Shown: positions 1 to 11,759, counted from the first letter of the stretch. The stretch: 64,000 nt of DNA from Corticium candelabrum (GCF_963422355.1 NC_085097.1:2022001-2086000), one strand, 5' to 3'. A program made the numbers and translations. Notes: generated from the letters alone by a model not told the origin.

Positions 1-1199
1 ACTGGAGGAAGTACTGAGGGATGAAGGTTTGCTAGACCTAAAGTAAAGTGACCTTGCAGCTTGCCTATGGAACTGTGACGAAACAGGTCTTTCCATTTCT
101 GTAACTTCCACAAAAGTCATTGTCAGAAGAGGAGACAAGCACGTTGTTGAAGTAGGCGATGGATCCGGCAGAGAAAATATTACAGTGCTAGCCTGTGGAT
201 CAGCAGTGGGTGAAAAGATTCCTCCCTATGTTGTGTATAAAGCTAAGACAGCTGATCCAGCATGGATGGAAAATGGCCCCATTGGAACAAGATTTACCAG
301 CAATGACTATGGATGGATGGAAGAAGCACAATTCACAGAATGGTTTTGCTCTGTCTTTCTGCCAGCTACAGAATCAGTGCGAAAGTCTATGCCTGTGATG
401 CTTATTCTAGATGGTCATGGCTCACACATCTCACTGAAAGTAGTAACATGTGCCAGGGAAAACAACACAATTATAATTTGCTTACCACCACACACAACAC
501 ACCTTCTACAGCCCTTACATGTGAGTGTCTTTTGAACTGTCAAGAGAGCCTGGAGTCAAATCTTAAAAATCTACAAAACTGAAACATGTCCAGCAGTAGT
601 CACAAAAAATCCTTTCCTTCTCTACTAAAGAAAATTATGGGAAAATAGTGTTTTCTCTGAGCATTTGGTCAGTGGCTTTCGAGCAACAGGTATTCATCCT
701 CTAAACAGTAAAGGTATTGCACATGGTGCACTTAATCCATCAATGCCTTACATGAAATGCAGTGATGATTGCCTGACAACAGCAACACCAATCACAGAAA
801 AAATAACATCCATCTTCAAGGAGCATTTTCAAACCAATCTCACCAAGCCTGCCTCTCACAGCGAAAGACTTCAGCTCAACTATTATGGAGAATCAGTGAC
901 TAGCGAAGAAGCCGTACAACGCCTCAGAGAAAGAGAACGCCAAAAGAAAGAAAGAAAGAAAGAAGAAACGAAGGAATGCCGAAGTTGACTTAGCTTTGCC
1001 CCTTAGTAGTAGTCAAGAAAATCTGTGCCAGGGATGTGGTAAGGACTATGAAAAAAATACCACAGATGATCAGCAGTGCTGGATTGCTGGATAGGCTGCG
1101 ATAAAGCAGGCTGCAGAAGGTGGTACCACTACTGGTGCGTCATGTTTACAAACATGCCTGATATGGCTGAGTTGTGGATCTGCCCAGCATCTTCTTAAA
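1..1199 (+). mobile_element. pogo-like (Tc1/mariner, DDE_1) transposase, 5'-truncated and broken
   Basis: The reading frame enters from before the window. Visible parts in order are WNCDETG (first catalytic Asp, about 68-90), the stretch from ACGSAVGEKIPPY to LILDGHGSH (second Asp, about 190-430) and LPPHTTHLLQPLHVSVF (about 480-533). These are hallmarks of jerky/pogo DDE_1 transposases. GFRATGIHPLN (about 670-705) is the usual C-terminal region. The last part encodes a Cys/His cluster (CQGCGKDY, then GCDKAGCRRWYHYWC and WIC, about 1025-1190) like the PHD finger at the C-terminus of some invertebrate pogo proteins. The frame is broken by in-frame stops (early TAA near 43, TGA at 533, TAG near 648) and by frameshifts near the AAAG repeat (940-965) and inside the PHD region, so this copy is dead. 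No terminal inverted repeat was identified. Confidence 0.85.
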
Positions 1200-1600
1200 T
1201 ACATCTTTCACAAATTTTTCCTTAAGCTTAGTAGAAATAATTTCCTTTATGTAGAAACCATTTCTCTATGTAGGAGTAACGTTGGCACAACATTGTAAAT
1301 GGTTGATATTAATGACAATAAAAATGACGATGTTGCAACATTCTAGACTCAAGTCCATCTGATGAAAAGATGAACACTTCCTATGTAGTAAATTGCGTTG
1401 CTCAGGCATATCCACAGTTCCTTTTCGTCTCTGATGATAGTTAGCAGTCTTTCACATCGTAAATGACACAGAAACCTCACAAAAATCGGTTGAAGATCAA
1501 TGGTTACTACGTCCTTGGCGATGATGTAGTTTAACATCTACAAAAACAACAAAGAACTGAATATAAATCTTCATGATTTCAAGAATACGCAACAAACGTA
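1200..1600. other. Non-coding stretch between pogo and DIRS remnants
   Basis: AT-rich with short spurious ORFs only. I see no recognisable gene, RNA or element end here. It probably contains the 3' end of the pogo element and the degraded 5' edge of the DIRS-like element. Confidence 0.4.
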
Positions 1601-2683
1601 CGCCGCCGTGGTGGCCGAGGCGCACCCTCATCGCGTGCGCGAGCTGATGGCGTATCTACGCATGATCGTGCCAGAGGCGCAGCGACACGGAGGCGACGGC
1701 TGGAGGAGCTACGACGTGCTCTTCCGGAAAATAGCGGCAGCAAACTTCGCCTTAAGATGGGGCAGCCATTACCGTCGCTATACGCCACATCGTTTCTGGC
1801 AGCTCGGGCATCAGCAGCGGCTTCGTGAGAGAACAGCGGCGAAGGTGACCACAAGTCAAGAGAGTGCGCATTGTCACCTGTCACAGCGTCACTCCCCAAA
1901 AGCGGTGGCTTTGAGCAAAGCGCGCCTTGCCTCACTCCTCGGCGGTCATCGGCGGAGGGTACAGGTCGTGCTGTTGGTCCCGGTTTTGCAGACCGCCCAA
2001 CGTGCAAGAAGTGGCACTTTAGTCCAAGGGATGCCAGGGCTACCCGTCATGTGCGTACCGGCACGCTTGCTTGCGCTGCGGCCTCCGCAGCCATAAAGTA
2101 GGAGAATGCCGAGACACGCCCGCGTCAATAGTCGGGAACGAATCGGCACAAGCGGACCGGCTTCCTGCTAGGCGGGAGTAGAGACAGGCTTGTCACAGAG
2201 GCCGTGGAAAAGGAACGGACCGACAGGCGGCTGATGTGTTTGCTGGTATATTTAACGTTATTTTTCTGTTGTGTTTGCATAGACATAAGGCATGTTTTCT
2301 TGTTGTTATTGTTTAGATGACCGATGTATAGGGCATGTTTTTGTTTGGTGTTTCAGTGTTGTTGTTTCTGATGGTATTCGATTGTTAGTCGGATATACTT
2401 GTTCTAAGGTTTGTGCGACCGGGCGCTTTACTGCTTGGTCTGCCTTGGTAATGAGCATGGTGTTAGAAAGCCTGTTCCCATGGTCTCATTGGCTGTATCG
2501 GTGGCGATCCGTTGGCGCGCGCAGTTACTATCAACCATGGTTCAGTCATGGTCTGAAGTGGTGGACACCACCCGTTGGGCCACAGCACAGCGGCATGCAT
2601 TAGCACAGTAAGGCGAGTAAGGTAGATACAAATTAACTAATGATTTTAGGTAATGCTGAACTCTCTGACGAAGCTCTAGCGGC

Positions 2684-4300
2684 ATGCAACATCTGCGCGG
2701 GCAAGTACAGATACGTGGTGGACCCATTGGCATTGGAGCGGCGGCATCCGCCCCCGTGTACGGCGGAGGCGTCGGTTACGGGCGAGGCAACACACTCCCC
2801 TCTCTCTCTCGAGCAGTCGCAAGATGGGAAGCAGGTCTGAGGTCCCATCCGGACCGTGAGTTTGCCGCCTGGCTTGTGCGGGGTTTGAAGTCGGGTTTTC
2901 GAATTGGTTTCGACTACGAAGCATACACGTGCCGAGCAGCGAGAAAAAACATGCGGTCAGCAAAAGAGCAGGCGGATGTCGTGAACAACTACTTGCGAGA
3001 CGAGAGAGCGCAGCATCGTGTAATTGATTCACTCTTTAGCGGAAGGACAGCTCATTTCAGTCCGTTTGGGGAGATTCCCAAACCGCGCCAACCAAGCAAA
3101 TGGAGACTAATCTTGGACCTCTCTTCTCCTCACGGTCACAGTGTCAACGGCGATATAGATCCACATCTCTGTTCGCCGTCGTATTCACGAGTCGATGATG
3201 CGGCGACGCGGATCTTAGCGTTGGGGCGAGGAACGCTTCTGACAAAGATGGACATCCAGAGCGCTTACCGGCTAATTCCAGTACACCTGGACGACTGTCA
3301 TCTGCTTGGTATGCGCTGACGTGGGTCGGTGACCCTTGATGCAGCACTGCCATTCGGGCTTCGGTCGGCACCCAAGATTTTCTCAGCGGTGGCAGATGCA
3401 CTTCTGTGGGTTATGTTTCGTAGGGGCGTCTCGTCTGCCATACATTATCTGGACGATTTTCTCTTTTGCGGGGCAGCCGGTTCCGGGAAGTGCGCACAAA
3501 ACCTGGCATCTGCCCTTACCACGTGTCGGGATCTGGGTGTGCCCGTAGCAGAGCATAAGACTCAAGGCCCGAGTACAGTATTGACGTTCTTGGGCATTAA
3601 AATTGACACCGTGCACATGCAGCTTCCTCTGCCATCAGAGAAGCTGTCGCGCTTGCATGACGTACTATTGCGTTGGTCGACTCGTCGGGGAGGGACCAAG
3701 AGGGAACTCTTGTCTCTGATCGGAAGCCTTCACCATGCGTGTACGGTGATCAAACCGGGTCGAGCATTTCTTCGCCGTTTAATCGAGTTGTTCAAGGCTC
3801 CTAAGGCGCTCCATCATTTTGTTTGCTTAAACAAGGAAGCGCGTGCAGACATATTGTGGTGGGCAGAGTTTGCCAGTCGGTGGAACGGTATCGGTTTGTT
3901 GTCGGCCCTAGGCAAGGTGCGTCCCACGGTGTGCTTGGAGTCAGACGCCTCGGGTGGCTGGGGCTGCGGCGCGGTTTGGCAGCACCGGTGGCTTCAGTTG
4001 AAGTGGGGACCGGGTACAGAGCGTTTGGGCATAGCGGCAAAAGAAACTATCTCGGTGGTCTTAGCGGCAGTCTGTTGGGGACGCAGCTGGACAAGCAAGC
4101 ACGTTCTGTTTAGGGTGGACAACAGCACGGTGGTGTCCGCACTGTGTTCAGGATCCTGTCGGGATTAGCAGGTAATGCGCCTCATTCGGCTACTGCAGTT
4201 TGTGGCGGCCGAGCTCCAGTTTACATTTACCGCCGAACACATTACGGACACAGAGAACATAGTGGCAGACGCTATTTCACGCAATCTAATCGCTACGGTG
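2684..4300 (+). pseudogene. DIRS-like reverse transcriptase / RNase H region (fossil)
   Basis: The RT part shows an N-terminal region rich in FSPFGEIPKP-type residues, then WRLILDLSSP, LLTKMDIQSAYR, the PFGLRSAP block and the YLDD catalytic box (about 3446-3457). RNase H follows with SDASGGWGCGAVW (about 3940-3985), the ELxxxVLAA-like block and RVDNSTVVSAL (about 4110-4145). It ends in the AEHITDTENIVADAISR block (about 4235-4285), typical of DIRS pol proteins. The region is broken in a few places and is not expected to make a working enzyme. Confidence 0.88.
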
Positions 4301-4308
4301 TTTGATGT

Positions 4309-5375
4309 ATGTCCGCAGCTGTCGGTGGTGGCTTGCCAGGTGCCGGAGGGCTGGATATCGCTTCTAGAAGACAAAACTGGGGACTGGACGTCCCGCTGGA
4401 GAACTCAGTTTCTCGATTGTTTGAAGCAGGCATCGCTACCAGCAGGGCTAAGGCCTACAGAAGCGGCCAACGCCGTTTCTTAGACTTCATTCGAGCGTCG
4501 GGGACTTCACTGTATGCGTTATCCGAAGAGACGCTTTGTCGCTTTGTCGCTTACCTGGAAACGTATCACCTGGCTTACAGCACTATCAAAGGGCATCTCT
4601 CTGCCGTACGCCATCTCCTAATTTGTCGGAGGCGCGGCGACGATTTTGCACGTCCCCTCCCCCGGCTTGTCTATGTACTTCGCGGAGTGAGCTGGAGGCA
4701 CGCCCTCGGATTCCAATAACGCCGGACATTCTTCGCGCGCTGCGTCGCCATTGGTCCGCATCAGGTATTACATACGATGTGGTAAAGCTGTGGGTGGCCC
4801 GTTGTCTCGGTTTCTTTGGTTTTCTGCGTGCTGGGGAGTTCACGGTCGACTCAATCAAAAGTTTTGACCCGTCATGTCACCTGACTCCAGCGGACGTGTC
4901 AGTAGACTCCAGGGAAGCCCCCAGATAGTCCGAGTGGTCATCAAGCAATCGAAGACAGATTCTTTCAGACGAGGAGCTATGATTTCCCTTGGGAAAATCA
5001 GGTAATGAGCTTTGTCCGGTCTCGGCGGTGTTGGCGTACTTAGCAAGAAGGGGATCGTCACAGGGGCCTCTCTTTATCTTCAGCGATGGCTCTTCCCTGT
5101 CGCGCCAGCGCTTAGTGTCGTATCTGCGGGAGTCTCTGTCGGTCCTCGATTTTAACTGCGAGTTGTACTCTTGCCACAGTTTTCGCATTGGAGCGGCGAC
5201 TACGGCTACAGCCACAGGGCTAGAAGACTCAGTTATTCGGAGATTTGGTCGCTGGCGAAGCGATGCGTACCAGCGGTACATAAGAAGAGACGCCAGGAAG
5301 CTGGCACAATTTTCTCAGACGTTGGCTACCGCAAAAAAGCACAGCAATGCGCTGGTGACGCGAGCGTCACTCTAG
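4309..5375 (+). pseudogene. DIRS-like tyrosine recombinase (fossil)
   Basis: The N-terminal SAM-like/core-binding part is seen as AYRSGQRRFLDFIRASG through STIKGHLSAVRHL (about 4450-4615). The catalytic domain follows with GFFGFLRAGEFTV (about 4811-4845), SCHSFRIGAATTA (the H-x-x-R box, about 5170-5207) and RFGRWRSDAYQRYIR (about 5240-5285, holding the late Trp/His position and the catalytic Tyr). This order is diagnostic for YR retroelements. The region carries a few breaks. Confidence 0.88.
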
Positions 5376-5730
5376 AGACACGCGGGCGAGAACACTTGTT
5401 GCTTCTTGTTTGCTTGATTGTTCACCTAGATACGGATAGCGTGGACAGGAAGTATGGTGTATCGCCAAGCAGGTTACGTGCAGCAGCGTAACCGTTCACG
5501 CAAGTATTGTTGCACGTTACGCTAATAACTGGTTAAAAAACACAAAAGCATCGTTTACGCGTACAATCAAAATCAACGCGCAGGGGGCGGGCGCCCGAGC
5601 GCCTAAGTCTAATATCGGCCGAAACAAGGCTCTCTGGAAACTTCGAGGTGCCTGTTTATTTACTTATATATACATAGTGAGAGAGGTGGTGCTTGGATGC
5701 GGCGGAATCAACTCTGAAAGTTGTTCGCCG

Positions 5731-5916
5731 TTTGGGACAGAGTCCGGTCTGGGCAGCCCGGGACTCCCCAAGCACCATCCTTTAGCGCGCGTGAGGCTTT
5801 ATGACCGGGCTCCGCCCCATCGTGAGCGCCGACCTTCCTCTCAGGCAGGTCGACAGGTACAGCAGTGTAAGTGCTCGATAGGAACGGGAAGCAGAACTCG
5901 AGGTCAAGGTAAGTAG
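5731..5916 (+). repeat. DIRS leader/terminal repeat, copy 1
   Basis: A roughly 180-bp segment starting GGGACAGAGTCCGGTCTGG recurs at 6197-6376 with over 90% identity by eye. Both copies end in GGTAAGTAGTCAA, which could be a splice donor. They lie directly downstream of the recombinase frame, as split terminal repeats of YR retroelements do. Confidence 0.65.
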
Positions 5917-6196
5917 TCAAATATTGCTTAACGAAGTTACACATAGTTGGCTCCGCCTTAACAGTACGAGCGATGAGTCATCGGCCGCAGGAGTGCACGG
6001 TAGGCAAGTCTTGTGTGTTTCCGCGCGTCATGCACAGACGGTAGTGGCGCGAGGTGTCTTCCCGCGAGTCATGCGCAGTACCATAGCACGTTTGCAGTTT
6101 GCGCGTGTGGACGTTCTTTCCATCCCTCCCACTCTTTTTCTTCTCTTGACTCTCCGTAGACGGCTATGCCGTTCTACGTGAAATATCGGGGTGGGG

Positions 6197-6376
6197 ACAG
6201 AGTCCGGTCTTGGCAGCCCGGGACTCCCCAAGCACCAGCCGTTAGCGCGCGTGAAGCTCCATGACCGGGCTCCGCCCCCTCGTGAGCGCCGACCTCTCTC
6301 TCAGGCAGGTCGACAGGTACAGCCCTGTAAGTGCTCGAGAGGAACGGGAAGCAGAACTTGGGGTCACGGTAAGTAG
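6197..6376 (+). repeat. DIRS leader/terminal repeat, copy 2
   Basis: Direct repeat of 5731-5916, same orientation, about 466 bp downstream. The intervening DNA (5917-6196) has no recognisable gene. Confidence 0.65.
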
Positions 6377-6412
6377 TCAACCTACGTTAACCTAGGGTCA
6401 GTGTGAAAGCAC

Positions 6413-6904
6413 CCATCTTGTTTCGATGACGTCAGCTCTAAGCCTTCAATTTCAGTACCAGATATCGCTCACTCTGGACTGTCTGCGGTCGCTTTAGACG
6501 TCAAAACAGCAAACAGCATCGAGTACGTTCGCATCCATTCAGTGCATCGCATTCAGTCGCCGTTGTGACACAAGCGCGCAACGCTAGACGTACGACGTCG
6601 AGCCTGCCGACGGCAACGTTTCCGCGGCCGCATTTAATTGTTGCTGTAGACATGCAGATTTCACAAACAGCAACGACTCGAGCTGTAGTCCTCCAGTTGT
6701 TTTCTACGCAAAACAAGAAAAGCTAATGAGATAGGATTGCACTGCTTGCATACCAGTCTGATCTTTAGTGAAGCGTTTAAGAAACCAAATCTGGTCTTTA
6801 GGTAACCGATTTCTGGCTACGCGGCACACAGCGACAGCAAAGGCTGTTCACCTACCCCATTTCGCCCGAAAGGATGACGCGGCGGAAAGGGGTCTGGCTA
6901 CGCG
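6413..6904 (-). repeat. Dispersed repeat 'TCTCGCGTAGCCAGACCC' family, copy 1
   Basis: Reverse complement of 14849-15352, closely similar over about 490 bp. The 61-71 aa ORFs it yields are the same translation in both copies and look incidental. One end carries AGTCTCGCGTAGCCAGACCC and the other the GACGTCAGCTCTAAGCC region. Partial copies lie at 15510-15808 and 50068-50345. It is likely a non-autonomous DNA element, with no protein of its own. Confidence 0.7.
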
Positions 6905-6913
6905 AGACTAATA

Positions 6914-7015
6914 TTTCTAACGTCAACGTCAACGTGAGCGTCAATATTGTAAGCTAGCTAAGCAAGCTGTTTCACAATATTGACACTGACGCTCAGCTGA
7001 GCGTCAACGTCAAAA
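6914..7015. repeat. Short palindromic repeat (ACAATATTGAC motif)
   Basis: Contains TCAATATTGTAAGCTAGCTAAG and its near-inverse around AGCTTGCTTAGC-type sequence, flanked by GACGTTGACG-rich arms. The same block sits inverted at 14743-14850 next to another copy of the 6413-6904 repeat, so the two repeats travel together. Confidence 0.55.
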
Positions 7016-7024
7016 GAGCTGCGC

Positions 7025-7620
7025 GCAATCAAGGCCGTCTGGTTTCAGCAGCCTCTTAGCTACGATACGGTTATGCTCTGGGCAGCCTGCTGCACGGGTT
7101 TCTTTGGTTTTCTGAGGGCGGGCGAATTCACCGTGTCATCATTGTCGGCCTTCGACCCTGCATCTTACCTCACACCTCAGAATATTACGAGCGACTCTCA
7201 CGAGAACCCAACCCTTGTGCGTCTGCACTTCAAGCAGTCGAAGGCAGACCCTTCCGCCGCGGTGCTGATGTCTATCTTGGACGGAGCGCCAATGACATCT
7301 GCTCGGTATCATCCCTCTTGGCATACATGTCAGTCAGGAGCACTCGTTCGGGGCCGCTGTTTATCATCAGCGATGGCTGTCCTCTATCCCACGTCAGACT
7401 GGTGCAAGAGGTGCAGCGGTCGTTGTTGTCAGCAGGGCTAGATTGCTCAGAGTTTACTGGCCACATCTTCCGAATCGTGACGCCACTACTGCCAAGGCCC
7501 GTGGCATAGACGACTCTACCATCAGAGAGTTTGGACGGTGGAAAAGCAAGGCGTTGGAGGCGTACATAAAGTTGCCTGCCAGGTATCTTGCACGCTGTTC
7601 GACACAGTTAGCCTCTTAGT
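7025..7620 (+). pseudogene. Second DIRS-like tyrosine recombinase fragment (fossil)
   Basis: Encodes the same catalytic-domain blocks as copy 1: GFFGFLRAGEFTV (about 7097-7135), a KQSKADP block, a GPLFIISDG block and GHIFRI (about 7460-7477). It lacks the N-terminal half and the RT. It is diverged from copy 1, so it is a separate insertion rather than a tandem duplication. It is broken in more than one place. Confidence 0.8.
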
Positions 7621-7689
7621 GTGTGTTATTACCGCTGTATACTTATAATACATCTAATGTAGAGAACACAAGCAGCCTGGCGTAAGGAT

Positions 7690-8080
7690 GTAGGCTCTTT
7701 GTGCAGGCACCATCCGGGCGTTCGCTGGACACCCTTTTTTCTATGCATGCTTCCTGAGGGCTCCCTCCTCTTTGATAGCTGCTGTTTGTCCTGTGGGACA
7801 GTCACCCAACCGTTCGTGATCGGCAGACTTAGAGTACAGTCTCAAGTCTGGTTACCGCACCTGGACCAAAAGTTTGCTCAAAGAACAAACCTAGTTTGGG
7901 CCGGGATCCGGTCCTAAAAGTACGCGTTCCCTGAAACACAGAACCAGAAGCAAGTGGCGCATGCGCAGAGGCACGGGATCTCGACCCTCGCGCCACGGCC
8001 ACACTTTCCGACCAGGCAGGTGCGGTGTTGTGCAGAAACATCTCAACGAGTGAAGGTAAGAAGTCAAGTACCTTCACATC
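7690..8080 (+). repeat. Probable terminal/leader region of DIRS copy 2
   Basis: No coding signal. The end of the stretch (GTGAAGGTAAGAAGTCAA, about 8050-8067) resembles the GGTAAGTAGTCAA ends of the repeats at 5731 and 6197, and it has the same position downstream of a recombinase. The homology is weak and the call is inferred mainly from position. Confidence 0.35.
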
Positions 8081-8471
8081 CGTAAAACAGAAATCAGATT
8101 TGTGATCTTAGCGAATTAAGTCTAGTAGATCTACCATTGTTTTGACTCAGCGGAAACAGTCTTGCCAGACGTCTATCTAGCCTCTGGACATCGATGAGTT
8201 TCTGTTGGACGAACAACAATGTCTGCACATACTGTCGGTACAACCGACGTCAGTTGATATAATGAAAAATGATTTAATTTGTTATATTTGTGACTCTGAA
8301 AGTCTATGTTCTATGAAATACACAAGACAGAGATATTGCAGTGGCACAGTTCATCTAATCAGGTCACACCCACATTAACAACACATGCATGCAGTTAAAT
8401 GTCGATGGGAATCTTCTCGTGCCGGCGTGCAGACACAATCACATATGCAGAGAAACATTTTCTTTCCCTAG

Positions 8472-8546
8472 AGCAAACGCGAAGAGCAAACGCGAAAAGC
8501 AAACGCGACAGGCAAACGCGAAAGGCAAACGTGAAAAACAAAGGCG
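8472..8546 (+). repeat. 12-bp minisatellite, about six units
   Basis: Head-to-tail units close to GCAAACGCGAAA, with drift toward AAAGGCGAATGT at the right edge. It is a short tandem array with no spacers, so it is not CRISPR. Confidence 0.8.
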
Positions 8547-8602
8547 AATGTCACACACAAATGCAAATGTCAGCGCAAATGTTTTCGCAGCGATGACACG
8601 CC

Positions 8603-8899
8603 CAGTGGCGTAACTAGGCATGAGGCAGTCGAGGCAGTTGCCTCGGTAAATAAAATGGGTGTGGCGTTGCAAAAAATTTTGCTAGATGTGTCAGTTAGAA
8701 GATAACAGAAAAGATCGGGCATTCTGCACGCGGTTACCGAACAGAAGAAGTCCTCTTTCACCACTGTTCTCGAACTTAGCTAGCGCACGTTCCCCGCACG
8801 TAAAACACTTGCCACACATGAGACTGAGAAACCTAGAGGTTACTTAATTAATTTATATAAACTTGCCTCGGTAAAATTTTAATGCTAGTTACGCCCTTG
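8603..8899. mobile_element. hAT-like MITE, 297 bp
   Basis: The left end reads CAGTGGCGTAACTAG. The right end in reverse complement reads CAAGGGCGTAACTAG. The inner motif TTGCCTCGGTAAA occurs near both ends in inverted orientation. ACGCC flanks both sides (8598-8602 and 8900-8904). A full 8-bp hAT duplication is not seen, so the superfamily is a guess from the CAGNGGCGTA ends. No coding capacity. Confidence 0.65.
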
Positions 8900-9378
8900 A
8901 CGCCGTCTAGAGCTGCATTTACATTATGCAAACGCTTGAGCGTCGCCTCTGGTCACGTCAATTGTAAATCTAATGGTCGACGCGACGCGTCCAACTAGAG
9001 AAGAGAGTTGTATTATGAGCATCGAATTGGACATCGCGTCGAATGTATTACCTAGATTTTGACTAATCGCAACCAAGTAATGTTTAAGGGTGAAGGTAAA
9101 GACAACAGACCAATGGGTTGTCGTGTTTGTCATATCAGTTATCATTATTTCTCCTCAGGATCTGGTAACTGTTTCTTTCACCAGAATAGATGATGCACAA
9201 GATAAATCACTGATCGCAAAAGAGGTTAGTAATTGCATTAGCTGCACTATTGGACGAATTGTGGCATATGAGTGAGGGACTGGTAGGTGTTAACTGTTTG
9301 CCATTTTGCATTGTTGGGAGACTATGGCACTCATTGTCCTTGACCATCAAGCTGTTGCTTGACACAAAGGATATCTAG

Positions 9379-9480
9379 CAGAGGCGTAGGAGGCATGTTT
9401 GAAGTGGTTGGGCCTAACGTGCGCTAGAAGGCATGGTTGTGTCCCGTGACAAAGCACATCTAGCATGTGTTATTTTTAAA
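9379..9480 (+). repeat. End of a hAT-type non-autonomous element
   Basis: Starts CAGAGGCGTAGGAGGCATG and continues with GGGCCTAACGTGCGCTAGAA, the same sequence as the terminus of the hAT transposase copy at 41256 and the end at 38613. The mirrored copy in the right arm ends at 55744. The other end was not found. Confidence 0.5.
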
Positions 9481-10546
9481 CTATTCCGCAACAATTAATT
9501 AATCTATCTGCACATACCAAAATTCTTAGTCTGTGTTCTCACAAAGTGGTCATGGAAAACTATACTATCTACTTGGTTTTTGCTACTTACTCTAAAAAAT
9601 ATATTTAAAAATATTATATTTAATCATCTATACCTAAACCGGAAGATGTGGCCATCACCCAATGGTGAAAGTTCATTTTTACAAACACTGGTTGTGTGGG
9701 CCCAACAGGTCCAACCAGCTGACCCTCTCCTATGCTCTGCCCCTGCCTTGCTTTGGAAAAATGCGGCTGAGTGAGGAGTTAATGTGTATGAAGCAGGAGT
9801 GAGTCAATGATGCATATCATTAGTTGTTAACTTGTGTACTACTTTTGGCTCAGTAACAATGTTCCTCTGTACAGCAGGTATTTACTGATAACAGCCATTA
9901 TCAGCCTAATGTCTACTTAATTAAATGCATCTATTAGTTCTGCATTTCTCTTTGTTGAAGCAGGAACGATGTATATTGTAGGAAACTGGGACAGTTTTAT
10001 TTTGCAGAGTGTGATCGCACTCGCTCTTTGTACGCCTTAGTATTACAGATACAGTACAAGTGCATTCTGTGGTGGTCCCTATATCTGAATATACAGTGGA
10101 AGACTTTAGCAGCTCCTGCATTCATTGGGTTTCCAAAAGGAAACATATTTGATGTTACTTACTATGAGCACTACTGTGTGCAGTATAGTAGAGATGTGTG
10201 TTGGTCTCTATATTGTAGTAAGTTAAATGTCAGTTTGACTTGGTTTAATATATTAAACTTAATAATTGCCATTGCTTTTGTTTGACTGGGATTACTCTCA
10301 CTCTTCACACGCAGTATCCACGAGGGCAATTTGTCACTCTCCTTTGATTTACAAAAATGCAGTTTATAACATAAAGGACTCATGTTGGATTGCACTTCTG
10401 AGCTGTTGCAAATGTAATTATTAAAATGTGATATTCTTGTGTTGTAGGTTCGATACAAATGTGCTGTGACTCACGATGCATTGGGGAATTCGGTTCCATG
10501 TGTTGTATTGAAAAGCTGGTATGTGATAGCACAAGCTGTGATGTAA

Positions 10547-10551
<5 letters not shown>

Positions 10552-10623
<72 letters not shown>
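10552..10623 (+). repeat. (TG)n microsatellite
   Basis: A nearly pure TG dinucleotide run inside NOSIP intron 11 of the left arm. The right-arm counterpart is 54489-54571. The Cys-Val and His-Thr ORFs across it are artefacts. Confidence 0.98.
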
Positions 10624-10630
<7 letters not shown>

Positions 10631-11759
10631 TTTACAAAATCTTTCAGCCAATCATTAGCCAAACTTAGTGAATGTCATTCCTGTTTTCTAAATCATTCAA
10701 ATTGTCACTCTGTGGTAGCGGATCTCTATTTGCAGTGCCAGGATGGTCAGTGGGTAGTTGGAGCAGCACAAATGTGCATGAAAGTTAAATGTTAAATATC
10801 AAATCTTATAATGCAAAACTTAGAAATTGAAAATAAGAAAGTACTATTCTAAAATTAAATTAAAAATTAAGACTTAAAATTAGAAAACCAGAAAATTAGA
10901 ATGACAAATTAGAATTGCAATGCAAGAATTTGAATGAGACGACTATACCCACTGACCCAGAACATTGACCGCATCAAAGTTTTTCCTGCCAAATGCACTG
11001 CTGTTGCAGACGAATCTCTTCACTTGTCTGACCAGTTGTTGACAGTCGCTATATCATATATAAGACATCTGTACATAGTGATTGTTTCTTCCACTGTAGT
11101 TAACTTTGGATGGTCAAGGTCATGTAGATAGCTGATTGTAATTGTTTAGTACACGTGGTTTGCATCCGAAACGAATATTGAGTAAATGACACACTTGTTT
11201 ATCACAAATTTCATTATTTGGCTCCTTTACACATAATTTATTTGTGTATATGTTTGTGTTTGCTGTTAGTGGCAAGGTTGTGACGACACAATGCTTTGAA
11301 CGTCTTATCAAGAAGGATATGCTTTGTCCAATTACAGGTCAGAAACTGAAGGACGATGATATCATTGCTTACAACGGGTGAGTGCAGTGTTTGTATGAGA
11401 GGTGTCTGGGCATGATAATATAAATTCTTGATAAAGTACATTAAGAGTCATACTAGCCAGCATGAGACAGACAGCAAATGGTTGTAGAAATTGATGGACA
11501 AACAGCAAAACAATGGATGTAAAGGTATATGAGAGACCAACATACCTAAGCAGACATGGATACTGTTTGGTTGGATAGGCATGCATTAATATTGACGAAG
11601 TCATATATCTTGATTAAAACAAATAGAAGTTGGACTAGTGAACTCAAACTCCTTTTTTGACGTATTGAGGTTCTTGTACTATTGATATAGGGAGGTACTG
11701 GCTACTCCAGTGTGAATGAACTGCAAGCGAAGACGTACAATCCTGTCATGATTGCATAG

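Larger units (their letters stand above)
1600..5500 (+). mobile_element. DIRS-like (tyrosine-recombinase) retrotransposon, copy 1, decayed
   Basis: Three modules lie in the order expected for DIRS/Ngaro elements. The first is a gag-like ORF1 region (about 1608-2120) with a Cys/His zinc-knuckle cluster near 2058-2115. The second is a reverse transcriptase/RNase H region (about 2684-4300) with WRLILDLS, TKMDIQSAYR, PFGLRSAP, YLDDFLF and SDASGGWGCGAVW. The third is a tyrosine recombinase (about 4309-5375). About 550 bp between gag and RT has no clear coding signal. The element is a fossil with several breaks and no intact ORF over its length. DIRS elements transpose through a recombinase rather than a DDE integrase, so no LTRs of the usual kind are expected. 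The subfamily (DIRS or Ngaro) was not settled. Confidence 0.85.
9084..11759 (+). pseudogene. NOSIP: NOSIP partial duplicate (3' five exons), frameshifted
   Basis: An inverted partial copy of the intact NOSIP gene at 53344-61478. It retains the last 12 nt of exon 9 (9084-9095), exon 10 (9159-9224), exon 11 (10448-10518), exon 12 (11270-11377) and exon 13 (11691-11759), all with GT-AG boundaries. Exon 11 gives [17 protein letters not shown] and exon 12 gives [20 protein letters not shown], the C-terminal RING-like half of NOSIP. Exon 12 is one base shorter than in the intact gene (GCTTACAACGG against GCTTTACAACGG). Exon 13 is therefore read out of frame and soon meets a stop. With no promoter end and a shifted last exon, this is a duplication-born pseudogene. 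Confidence 0.93.

Noticed and set aside
1349-1537. 62-codon minus ORF
   Set aside because: Short, with no motif or neighbour support.
1579-2007. 142-codon minus-strand ORF
   Set aside because: Antisense shadow of the GC-rich DIRS gag-like region.
8472-8546. CRISPR-like array
   Set aside because: The units are 12 bp and contiguous, with no spacers, in a eukaryotic context.
10552-10651. Cys-Val and His-Thr polypeptide ORFs over CA/TG tracts (also at 12785, 19268, 27328, 31792, 52075, 54321, 57012, 62137)
   Set aside because: Pure dinucleotide runs are open in several frames. These are not genes.
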